The position numbers were made by a program, and so were the translations under genes. Of a stretch of DNA of 64,000 nucleotides, positions 46,284 through 56,231 are shown in pieces. How positions within the stretch are numbered: the stretch's first letter is position 1; each line of letters starts with the position of its first letter. Under the pieces are notes generated by a model that was not told the DNA's origin, made no database searches, and worked only from the letters and a program-made list of their open reading frames with translations. The stretch is from Salvia splendens. Lineage: Eukaryota > Streptophyta > Magnoliopsida > Lamiales > Lamiaceae. The stretch is from positions 27,432,852 through 27,496,851 of the forward strand of contig NC_056040.1 in assembly GCF_004379255.2 (NCBI RefSeq). Direction: 5' to 3'.

Positions 46284-47452
46284 TAGGCGGGCCTAACGAT
46301 CGCGACTTTTTAACTTGGATTCAAGTTATATGGAAGAGATAACTGAACCGGATGGATCAGTTAGCAAATGTCGTTGCCACTTGATCAAGTTGATCTCGCT
46401 ATCGTACGCCACCAATGTAATTTATAACTCCCAATTTTGCACTACTTTAACAGTAAAGCGGCAAGTTCGGGGTCGAGCCCACAGAGAAGCTAGTGTATTA
46501 AGTGTGTGAGTAGTGAACATGGGGTAGGCTGCTGCCACGCTTTAACTTGGGAGTTTTTAACTACTGATTTTTACTCTAGACAGAATTTAAGTCACTAACT
46601 TAATCAAGGAAATTTTAATTACTGGGTCAAGTGAATTTCAGACTGGAATGAAAATTAACTATGTGAAACAGTAAACACCATGATGAAAACGAAAAACAGC
46701 TTTGATTAAAACTAAAACTCAGATCAGTACAACGTGAAATTTAAACTAAGCTAACACTTCGGAAAAATGAAAGCAAGTAAAACCGGGGAGATCCTCGGCG
46801 GGAAACTTAAGAATACGCCGACAGATATCAAGTATTCTGCAGCGCTCCTTCGATCGCCCTTTCTAACTAAGCGTTACGTTATCTAAGCTATCTAGAGAAC
46901 TGAACTAGACTAGAGAGCTAAACTAAACTAAACTAAAGACGGAAAATAAAGGATCAGATCTTTTTGTGTGATGGCGCATCTTCTATTTATAGGCTCGGCA
47001 CGACCTCCAGCTGGATAACGATCTTGGCAGGGAATATTCGCTCATGTTGAGAGTGAGCGACTCATTGATTGCTGCATGCTTTCCTTCTAGATTGACGACG
47101 CTTTTCTGTAACAGATTCGTGACTCAGCTCCGTCCTTGCATCTCATATATCAGAACGTGTCCTCTTCTAGAACATTGTCCTTGATAACAGAATGCTGCGC
47201 ACCATCCAGCTCATAGCCTCATGTGTCCTTCTTCTGGAAGCCTGTGGTCCCCTCCTTGCCTGCTTGGTTACTCCCCTTGATCAACTCCCCCGATTTCTGA
47301 CCTCTTTTCGCCTGTTGTACTTGCTTGATCAGTTTGGCTTTGTTGCCTTGGTCAAACGACATTCCTGCACATTTAACACTTGCTTTGCGCGATAAACCGA
47401 TCAAGTAGCGTACATTTTACCCCTAAACCGATGCATGAAATGAGCCTTATCA
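46284..47452 (-). repeat. 5' LTR of element III
   Basis: About 1,169 bp, on the minus strand TGATAAGG...GGCCCGCC. Near-identical to 7343-8498 and 9851-11017. Its outer end at 47452 abuts copia coding sequence. Confidence 0.9.
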
Positions 47453-48866
47453 AAGATGAAGAGTGATTACCTGTTGGAAATGAAATTTTCTTTGCTTTTC
47501 CTAGCAAGCAGTCCTCACATCTCTCCATCTTCTCTTCACTGCTAACTCCAATCAGCTTCTTCTGGATCAAGGCCCTTAGAGTGCCTTCAGCTGGATGTCC
47601 CAGCTTGAGATGCCACTGCCTTATATCTGATCTTGTAGTGACATTAGTTTCACCAATGATTGCGGTTGCCTGTAAATAATACAAGCTTCCACCTCTCTGA
47701 GCCACCATCTTGACCAGCTGCCCCTTGCAAACATTCATTACTCCATTCTCAGAGATAAATGAATAACCCTTTCTTTCAAGAGTACCAAGAGACACAAGAT
47801 TTCTCTTTACTTCTGGGATATATCTCACTTCAGAGAGAATCTTAACTGATCCATCATTCAGCCTCAGTTTTATACTCTCAATGCCTCTGATAATGCAAGA
47901 ATTATTATTGCCCAGCAGAACTAATCCATGACATTGCACCAGATCATGAAACCAGTCAAGGTGCGGGCAGATATGGAAGGAACACCCGGAGTCCATGATC
48001 CATGAACCTCTTTCAATTATGTCCATCACATTCATGACTTCAGCAACATCTTCTCCATCACTGTTGATCACATTTGTGTGAGACTTGTTTTCTGAGGCTA
48101 GCTTCTTTTTCCAGCCAAAACAATCCTTCTTCAAATGCCCTGGTTTCTTGCACCAGTGGCAAGATCTAGTTTTTTTCATCCCAGAGCTATCATGCTTGGT
48201 CTCCACAGCCCTCTTCTTGAATTTCTTTTTGTTCCACTTCTTGATGTTGAGTGACTCAGGTTGAGACTCAGAATTTCTTAATCTGCCTCTCTGCAATTCT
48301 TTAGCCATGAGTGCGGAATACACCTCATTATAGGTGATAGCTTTGTCTCTTCCATAGAGAATAGCTTCTCTCAACTGATCATAGGAGCTAGGCAAGGCAT
48401 TGAGAACCAAGATAGTATTATCCTCATCATTGATCTTGACATCAACAGCTTCAAGATCATCAACACTTTTACAGAAATCCTCCAACTGCTCCACAATCGA
48501 CCTATCCTCTGAAAACCTATATGAATAGAGTTTTCTTTTCATAGACAAGCGGTTAGCCAAAGACTTGGCCAAGTAAACATCATCAAGCCTCTTCAAAATG
48601 CCAGATTCAGTGGTCTCACCTTGAACTTCGTGCAGCACTTTGTCTCCCATACATAAAATGACTGCACTATGAGCTTTCAACTGCATCTCATCGAATTTTG
48701 CTTGAGCTTTCTCATCTAGTGCAGGAGCCTTTCCTTTCCCATCTGATTCAGTCAAAGTCAGAACTGTAGCCTGGCCTTGCTGCACCATAACCGCCCTCAT
48801 CTTCATTTTCCATAAGCCATAATCGTTCTTTCCTGAAAACTTCTCTGCCTCGAGCCTTGCTGCCAT
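47453..48866 (-). pseudogene. Copia gag-protease-preintegrase ORF, truncated by element III
   Basis: Begins 'MAARLEAEKFSGKNDYGLWK' (48866), a copia Gag start, through 'ALPSSYDQLREAILYGRD'. CCHC zinc knuckle 'CHWCKKPGHLKKDC' at about 48160, protease motif 'WIMDSGCSFHICP' at about 47985, and GAG-preintegrase 'WHLKLGHPAEGTLRAL' with 'CEDCLLGKAKKISFPTG' at about 47480. About 470 codons are open with no stop, so this copy was fairly fresh when broken. Integrase core, RT and RNase H are lost. Residues read after 'SSSL' belong to the inserted LTR. Confidence 0.92.
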
Positions 48867-48898
48867 TGTTGCAGTTACTTTGATCGATCAATTGCCTT

Positions 48899-48917
48899 TC
48901 CCACAGACGGCGCCAAT
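48899..48917 (-). other. Copia primer-binding region, not initiator-Met type
   Basis: On the minus strand the LTR end CTACAACA is followed by ATTGGCGCCGTCTGTGGG. It is not the TGGTATCAGAGC site usual for copia elements. The matching tRNA is not assigned. Confidence 0.6.
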
Positions 48918-49357
48918 TGTTGTAGAACTGAGCGAAATGATCGAACAAGAACAAGCTACCTTTGAGGGAAGAAGATGGAAGAAGATTTGAGAGAATTGTA
49001 TGAGAATCCTTTTATTGAACTCAAGAAGTAACTACAAGCATATCTCTACAAAGATCTCTCTAATCTAGTTATACACATCAAGAATCAAGTGAGTGAACAA
49101 GAGCTTCACTACTTAATCGGTTACAACCGCTATGAACTAAACATCAAACGGCTAGTAGATGTTGATTTAGCTCGTAATTGATAACTGTCTTTAACGGCTA
49201 CTTTCCTTCCTCCTTGATCAATCGCCTTCCTTACTCCTTGATCAAGATGTCCCTTCTTTCTCCTTTTCTCCTTGATCAAGCTATCTCTCTTTGTTCCTTG
49301 ATCAAGCTGCAGCTCCACCGTAGCTTATGCCTTGATCAGCTAATAATGCCAACAACA
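48918..49357 (-). repeat. 5' LTR of the copia element
   Basis: About 440 bp with TGTTGT...ACAACA termini; the exact outer end lies within AACAACAACA (49351-49360). Contains five 'CCTTGATCA' words between 49214 and 49340. Confidence 0.85.
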
Positions 49358-49360
49358 ACA

Positions 49361-49691
49361 TTTCAGCCTGGCCGAGGTTACGATTCCAACGTACCTCGGA
49401 AGGCCGTGGAAATCGTATTCTCGGACAGTGGTGATGCAGTCATACATCGGTGGCAGCATTATGCCCGAAGGGTGGTTGGAGTGGAACGGAGATTTCGCGC
49501 TAGATACTCTGTTTTATGCAGAGTATATGATTTACGGGCCGGGGGGAATAAGGGCCCGTGTTAAGTGGCCCGGTTATCGGGTTTTGAACTGTACGGATGA
49601 GGCGAAGTGATACACAGTGGCGGAGTTTATTGTGGGGAATACATGGCTGCCTACGACGGGGGTTAAGTATATTGCTGGATTGACGAATTGA
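49361..49691 (+). pseudogene. Pectinesterase catalytic domain, C-terminal part
   Basis: Resumes with 'TYLGRPWKSYSRTV', the region V motif with the substrate-binding Arg, then 'PEGWLEWNGDFALDTLFYAE' and 'NTWLPTTGVKYIAGLTN' to TGA at 49689-49691. An internal TGA at 49608-49610 breaks it. Roughly 70 residues normally between SGT and LGRPW, including the DFIFG catalytic motif, are missing. Together with 34701-36170 and 37207-37397 it is one gene split by about 12 kb of nested retroelements. Confidence 0.92.
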
Positions 49692-50839
49692 ATGTTTTAA
49701 AAAAAATTATCATTTTTTTGTGATTAATTCACTCTCCATTAATTGATTTGGGTCTTCTCTTTTGTTATAGTAATAATATGTGTTATCGTTTTGTGTCATA
49801 GTATTATTGAAGCATTGATTAATATGTTATGTATATGTCACAACATGTTATAATGGTTGGATTGAAGAGAATATATGCCGCCTTTGCAGGAAATTATTAA
49901 GGCTGCAGTTAGAGAGCCTATTCGAGTAAAGGGAAGAAATCAATTTATATTAAAATTAAAGATAATTGAATCATAAATATATTATTTACTTTCATTATTA
50001 TACAGTTTATCTTTATATATAGAGTTGGATGTATTAGATGTATTAGCTCCTTAACACCAATCAAAACTACGAATATTGAAGTACTCTTTAATACTATTAA
50101 TGCAATTCCAAAAGAATATTCATTAACCCTCTTTCACTGTTTGGTGAAAGAATATTAACCCTCTTTCGATTAGTTTTTTACTTTTCACTGTTTGGTGCAG
50201 TATATATTAAGGACAAACAACTTTTACTGACGTAATTTTATTTTCTTAAATAATTTTAAAAAGCTATGATATGTATATATATTTTCACGCGCTTTTACTT
50301 GTATACTAAATTGGATTATTTGAAGTGGGCCATATATCATTTATTTCAGCTTCTATGTTCATTTTTAGCCTCATATTTATTTTGTCTTGTTTTGTTATAA
50401 ATGTAGTAATTATTTTCTTCTTTTCTTTCATTAGCTAAAAGCATTCCGGCCGCGCATTCCGTGCATTTCACTGTAATTTAAATATCTGAACCGGTCAATC
50501 AACTTGATTCATAATTGAGGTATGTATTGGTTTAAAGTTTCAAACATTTGAACTACTCTATCTTTTTTTTTTCTGGATAAAAAATGAAATAATAACATGC
50601 AATTATATAATTTTCTATATGCACCGTTATTGAAATGTAACATAACATGATAAAACTAAAATTCTACAATTTCATCAACTCAAATTTGTGAGTATTTTTA
50701 GATAGTATGTTTTATATAAGGATGCTTTGTGTGTGTGATAAAGTTTTTTCATATATACTAGTCATTTAAATCAATTACTCTTGGAAAATAAAATGCAGAA
50801 AATAAAATACAAATAGAAAATAAAAGAACAATGAAACTG
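49692..50839. other. 3' flank of the pectinesterase relic
   Basis: AT-rich, no gene and no transposon termini recognised. Confidence 0.5.
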
Positions 50840-51071
50840 AATACTACATTGTGAATGTTTTTGTTGTGTTTACAATGAACAAGTCCGCCACCCTTATGTA
50901 GGGTCAGCTTGTGGTCTAGTTATGGAATACAATCAATGCCCTTAATCTACTCCCAATTATTGTTTAATGTGATTTTGTCTAATTGCCTATCAATCATGTC
51001 TCTAACTGATTCTTGATTGCTAATTTAGTCTTGATAGCCTCCAATCATGTTGATATTGATTTTATTTGACA
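50840..51071 (-). repeat. Copia-like 3' LTR relic
   Basis: On the minus strand it starts TGTCAAATAAAATCAA at 51071, directly after the purine-rich CTTGAGGAGGAGTG (51072-51085), a typical copia polypurine tract before a 3' LTR. A promoter-like ACATAAGGGTGG lies inside. The other LTR end is not defined. Confidence 0.55.
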
Positions 51072-51149
51072 CTCCTCCTCAAGTTGAGTATCGAGATTTT
51101 CGATACTTAACTTGCATGATCTTTAGTTTGATTAATAGTTTATACTCGT

Positions 51150-51540
51150 ATTTAGGAGTCCTTCAATTGTTCATTGATAGTTTAGGCTCGTATCATAGAG
51201 CTTCTTCAAATCATCATTGATAGTTTAGACTCGTATCAAGGAGTTCTTCAATTTTGGTTGATAGGAGCCAATTCCGACAGTCTTTAACTCATGTCTTAGG
51301 AGCCAATTCCGACAGTCTTTGCTCTTGTCTTAGGAGCCAATTTGAGCTCAAACCATGACCCAATTTCGTTTCTTTTTGCTCGTGTCTTAGGAACCAATTC
51401 CGACAGTTTTTACTCTTGTCTTAGGAGCCAATTCCGACAGTTTTTGCTCGTCTTAGGAGCCAATTTGACAGTTTTTACTCGTGTCGAGGAGCCAACTTTA
51501 GACCATTCTCTGCCCATTCCAGCTCAAACCATGAGCCAAT
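51150..51540. repeat. Degenerate minisatellite
   Basis: Two related phrase types recur: 'GATAGTTTAGRCTCGTATC' (two to three copies from 51173) and 'TTAGGAGCCAATTCCGACAG' (about five copies from 51263), spaced roughly 35-50 bp. Confidence 0.75.
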
Positions 51541-51835
51541 TTCATTTCTTTTTTTTTCTTCATTGATGGTGCTTCGTTCAGCTTTCCTCCTTTCAACAGT
51601 GGCTGAGCGACACCGCTTCATCAGAGACCACCAACAAACCTTTTCATTTTAGTATCTCCACCTCGGAGACTCTCAGTAGTCCAGCAGGATTTCTTCCTCT
51701 CCCATCAATTCTCTTTCTCCTTTCTTTTCTCAAAAAATCATCTGCCAATCGTAGGCCGGTTTTCGTCGGATGTTGCTGCTGTCAGCACTTGATCAAGTTG
51801 ATCTGCTCACTTGATCAACTTGAAAAACTGAACTT

Positions 51836-52117
51836 GCCTCCTGCAGCACACTTGCTGGACATGAGCACTTGATCAACTCTTCGCTAGCAACCTTTGTGGC
51901 CTTACTATTACCTGCACCGTCAGTTTTGCTTCCACCGTGATGTCTTTTTCACGGCCTCTCCTCCTTCCCGGTGACTGCCTCCTGCAGCACATTTGCTGGA
52001 CATGAGCACTTGATCAACTCTTCGTCAGCAACCTTTGTGGCCTTGCTATTACCTGTACCGTCAGTTTTGCTTCCACCGTGATGTCTTTTTCGCGGCCTCT
52101 CCTCCTTCCCGGTAACA
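51836..52117 (-). repeat. Tandem duplication of 141 bp
   Basis: 51836-51976 and 51977-52117 are near-identical head-to-tail copies starting GCCTCCTGCAGCACA. The period of 141 keeps the minus-strand frame, giving two 47-codon copies with 'RKRHHGGSKTDGTGNSKATK'. Function unknown. Confidence 0.85.
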
Positions 52118-52582
52118 GCCTCTACCCCTGTGACGGATTCTACTTTAGAAGCCGTCAACGAGCTGTCTCCGGAACCTTTGGGCTTTGTTCCAACTTCATC
52201 CGCCTCATTCTCTTCTGCCGCCCTCGACCTCGATCTGGGGTGGTCTCGTTCGGTCGGATACTTCCTCTCCCCCTCGGCCGGACAGACCCCTCGTTCATTG
52301 TCCGAGGTCCGTCGCACCTCACCGGTCCTGTTCGCCGTTCGCTGCTGTCTTGCCTTCTTCGGCAGAGACCTCTTTACCCGTCTCCAAACCGCTGGTCTGC
52401 TTCTCCTCTGTTTGTCCGGTCAGAGACTTCATCTCCCCCTCGGCCGGACAGACCGAGAACTCCTCTCTTCCGGTCGCCCACCAGCTCCACTTTCTCGCAA
52501 AATGCCCATTTGATTTCTCTCATACCTTTCAACAAACAACTTACGCGCAGGAGTTTCTTTCTGAAAACCTCACCCAGATGCT

Positions 52583-54073
52583 TGAAAGAGCAGGTTTGTG
52601 TCAGGTGTCGTGTCGAGCACAGGATGTATCCTACTGATCAGGATGGAACCCCAGCTATGCCTGAACCTGGTATCAATAATTCCTCAACCCACTTTTACTG
52701 ACTAGTATAGTGGACGTAAGGGTCGAATCCTACAGAGATGAATGCGCTTTGGGAATTGTGGTGATATTCTGGAGAGGTTTGGTTAGCTACCACGCTTTGG
52801 GTTGAGACTTATCTAGGCTGGAATTTAAGATGGTACTCTACTGACTAGGAGGTGTGAAAAATGTTTGACAGACATTTGTGTACGTGAGAGTGGGGAACAT
52901 GATGTTTAGGAATATGTGGAAGGTACGAGTTTACTATAAAAGGCTAAACGGAATATCAGAGGGAAAAGGTAGTTAGGTGACTAGGCCTACAGATCTGAAA
53001 AGTAACAGCTGAAAAGTAAAGGACAAAAGTAAAAAGTGGTTAAAAGCAAAAGTGGTCCCAAAGTTGGATGGAGATGTTATCTTCTTCAACATGAATCAAA
53101 TCAGATCAGCGAATCTAGAATTATTACCATAGAAACACAGATTAACAACTTCATGAACACAGATCTACAATTAAAACCTCAAATCAAAAGATCAAATAGC
53201 GAAACTGCAACTAAACTTACTTGGTGACATGCAAGGTGGCAGAAATCACGTAAACTAGGCTTTCACACTTAACCATTTCAGATCTTAAATCTAATAGCTA
53301 TCTAGACTTGCAAACTCAGAGAGATTAACTACAGAAATGAAAACATGCGATTCAACACTGGAAATTACCGTAACGATTAGATCTAAGCTATCTAGGCAGA
53401 AAAGAACGAAATCAAACAAGAACCGATGCACAAAACAACTTCATATCATAGAAACGTTGGATCACAACTAAGACTTCAAAGTAAGCAAGTATTGAAAGTG
53501 CAACAAACCAACTTAAGAAAACAAAGTGCGATTAACTAAGAAAGCAATAAAGATTGTTTTGCCACTCCGGGCGATGAAACTGTTAACACTACGAAGCGTG
53601 CTGACTGGAACGAGAGAATGGAACTCCGGCGAACTGATGATCTTCAAGTGACCATGGCTGTGGCGAGGAACGAGAATATGAAAGATAATGCTGAAGGATT
53701 GATCTACCGAAGAGAGATTGCTAACTAAGTGTAGGAGTTGATGAACTAATTGATGATGATTCTCTCTCCAAGTGGCTTCCTTTTATAGGGAGGCCTCCCT
53801 TGATTTTTAGGGTAGACTTCAAACATGAAATGACTCTTTTTCCCCTTGCTTGCGGCTAATCTTCCCAGCTATCCTTCTTCTCCATCTCGAGCCTTTTTAG
53901 CATGTATACTGGTCAGGATAGCAACATCCTGACGCCCTTTTCACCTGAATTCTCCTAACATTTCCATACTGGCTAGAACACTTCCCTGCACACTTTAGCA
54001 ACTATTTTGCAGATATATTCCACTTATGCGCATTATACTGACCAGTAACCAAGGCCTAGAATATGACTTATCA
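52583..54073 (-). repeat. 3' LTR of element II
   Basis: About 1,491 bp, on the minus strand TGATAAG...TTTCA. Pairs with 22627-24129 of element I. The 5' partner would lie beyond the window end. Confidence 0.9.
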
Positions 54074-54992
54074 AACTGCTCTCACTTACCACATGCTTGT
54101 CCTCAAGCGTGAAGAACAAACGAAAGAAGTAAGTTGAATTCTAGCTTGGTTACTCCCCTGACCGACTCTATCCTACCTAGACCCTAAACTATGGCGCAAA
54201 GAAAAACACATAAGCACGGACACATACACATAAACAGAACTAAAAACACTTAAACACATTAACACAGTAAACACAGTAATTGGGCTATATTTTCAACCAT
54301 CCCTCCCCTTGGGATTAGGTGCAATCCGGCCTTAGACAGCCTTGAATTTCTGCCGCCCCCCCTTTCCTTCCCAGTTAGTACATCTGCTTGTCAAGATCAC
54401 CCACACTCTCGGCTTAACACTAGATTCTCTCAGTCGCCCACTCCTCACTGGAGATGTTAGGACTGTATTCTCTCATAGCGCTGAACCACAGATGTTTTGG
54501 ACTTAGATCTCAAGTGCGGCTACCGAAGGTCTTTAAGGCTTGTAACGGGGCTATTGGCTTGTAGTGTTTGGATGGTTGTTCCTAAGGCTCTAAGGTTCAA
54601 AAATCTCTATCTTATTTCGATGTGTGGGAGCTGTGTGCGCTCAGGCTCTTGGCCGTCATCTCTGCTTGGCTGGACTTTTTCTGATGTTGATGCCCAACTG
54701 GTCAGTAGCATCGTGTGGCTTCGCCACCCTTATTCCTTCTCATTTTTGTGTGGTCAAGTGTTTTCGACCATTTTCTTCACATTTTTCTTCTTTCATTCTT
54801 ATTATTTTTTTTGGACCTGGAATGACTTCCTGGTCGATTTTCTCCTTGCTTCTCAATTCTTTTCGCTCCAGTTGGTTTCTTTATTGTATGTCCTTTTGGC
54901 CAGTTGCCTCCTTACCTTATGCCTTGCACACACACAATTCCAGGGGCTAGGGGTTATATTTGGGTATATATGGCTAGAAAGCGGTTTCTAAG

Positions 54993-54998
54993 GGTTGG

Positions 54999-55042
<44 letters not shown>

Positions 55043-55322
55043 TTTGATCCATGCAAAACCATTCTTAATACAAAAATGCAGAACCAAGCATACAAAAGTC
55101 ATTTTTAGGTCATTGTAAGCTTATTTTTACGTCATTATAGTAAGGATGACATGAAATGATCTTAACATGACCTCAAACCCAAAGTTTATAATATGACCTA
55201 AAACTGCTTTACAATGACCCTCCGTGTTTTTGTTTAATTATTGACCATTGGATTGTCCAATCTCATGGTCAGGATTTGGTCTGGATTTTTGTATTGAGAT
55301 CAAGTTTTGTATTGATCATTTT

Positions 55323-55365
<43 letters not shown>

Positions 55366-55366
55366 A
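54993..55366. mobile_element. MITE flanked by (TA)n microsatellites in element II
   Basis: The core 55037-55326 has imperfect inverted ends (TAGGGTTTTGATCCATGCAA and the complement of TAGGAAAATGATCAATACAA). It is bounded by about 40 bp of TA repeats on each side (54993-55036, 55325-55366). Element I lacks the whole block between 'gctagaaag' and 'gtttcctactgcc', so it is a lineage-specific insertion. Confidence 0.75.
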
Positions 55367-55881
55367 GGGAGGTTTCCTACTGCCTTCAGTGTTGCTACAC
55401 GCGGTCACTTCAACCTAGGCACCTTGTGGCAGCCACTCTTTTCTTTTCTGAATTAGTGGAAAGTGGTTCCACTTTAGGCTTTTAACTCACATTTTAAGAG
55501 GGCTTTTGTGTTTTGGCTCTAAGTGTGGGCCTTTCTCTCATACTCGCATCATCTATACTGACTAGGAGATACTAAGGGGGTGGTTTCCATTTTTCAGCAT
55601 ATCTTATCTCCCTCAATTCCCCTCACCGTCAGTTCGAGACAGTTGAGTTTTAAGCCCAATCAAATAAAAATAAAATAAAATAAACTAGACCTAGACACTA
55701 CACAAACACTTAAACACAAATAACACAAATGCACACATGTCATACTGGCCAGTGCATTCCCCCTCCCACTTCACACGTGTCTGCCCTCAGATGAGGTTGT
55801 GAAGTGGAAAAAGGTAATGGCCAGTATGACTGACACACAGACATACCAAAACACAACAAGACATACTTATACTAAAAACTT

Positions 55882-56108
55882 CTCACACTTAGACTATATA
55901 ATAGGCTAAGTGGGAGAGTTAAAAATCTAAACAGAGACCAACAATCCTAAACACATATATACAACAAACTCCTCACACTTAGACTATATAATAGGTTAAG
56001 TGTGAGTTGACATGCATACGAAAAAGAAAACAGAAAACACAAACACATGCGCCAAAAATGGCAAACCCTTTACTTCTCACACTTAGACTATTACGTAGGC
56101 TAAGTGTT
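55882..56108 (-). repeat. Array of three 35-bp hairpins, element II 3' UTR
   Basis: Hairpins at 55882-55916, 55972-56006 and 56076-56108, with arms CTCACACTTAG / CTAAGTGTGAG (small mismatches) and inner CTAT/ATAG or CTA/TAG. Order and spacing match element I's array. Confidence 0.85.
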
Positions 56109-56231
56109 ATGAAAGGGGTTTGCTCACATACTACACAGATTATACTACCTAAAAACACAGCAAAACACAATTAAAATACGAAAAACTAAAAACAGAAAAT
56201 AAAAAGAAAACTAACTGGTCAGTATGGTTGG

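Larger units (their letters stand above)
37398..47452 (-). mobile_element. Athila-like element III (minus), pol core deleted
   Basis: Two LTRs (37398-38464 truncated, 46284-47452) flank gag, protease, a remnant integrase C-terminus, the extra ORF and a hairpin-bearing 3' UTR, all on the minus strand. The primer site matches tRNA-Asp. Reverse transcriptase, RNase H and the catalytic integrase core are missing between 43677 and 43247. It inserted into a copia element: the right LTR ends TTATCA at 47452 and is followed by AAGAT, then copia coding sequence. The left LTR lacks its last ~105 bp and joins the pectinesterase relic directly. It is the parent-type family of the deleted element at 7343-11017. 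Confidence 0.9.
47453..49357 (-). mobile_element. Ty1/copia element (minus), 3' part lost
   Basis: Minus-strand order: LTR (48918-49357), primer site, gag-protease-preintegrase ORF, then a break at 47453 where element III inserted. The rest of pol and the 3' LTR are absent: on the far side of element III, at 37397, pectinesterase follows directly. The outer LTR end abuts pectinesterase coding sequence at about 49361. Confidence 0.9.
51072..52582 (-). mobile_element. Internal relic of a copia-like element
   Basis: Minus-strand relic upstream of the LTR-like 50840-51071. It contains a degenerate minisatellite (about 51150-51540) and a GC-richer part with a minus-strand ORF (52317-51949) that holds an in-frame duplication. 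No RT or integrase motif is seen. Bounded on the right by the LTR of element II. Confidence 0.4.
54074..56231 (-). other. Element II 3' UTR
   Basis: Holds the pre-LTR tract, the conserved noncoding block (about 54380-54470), an antisense ORF (54497-54991, counterpart of 21465-22211), a MITE (55037-55326), the small hairpin GTGGAAAGTGGTTCCAC at 55456-55472 and the hairpin array. Confidence 0.75.

Noticed and set aside
52078..52701. Plus-strand ORF of 207 codons
   Set aside because: Crosses the boundary from the copia relic into the LTR of element II, so it cannot be an ancestral gene; composition is low-complexity Ser/Pro/Arg.
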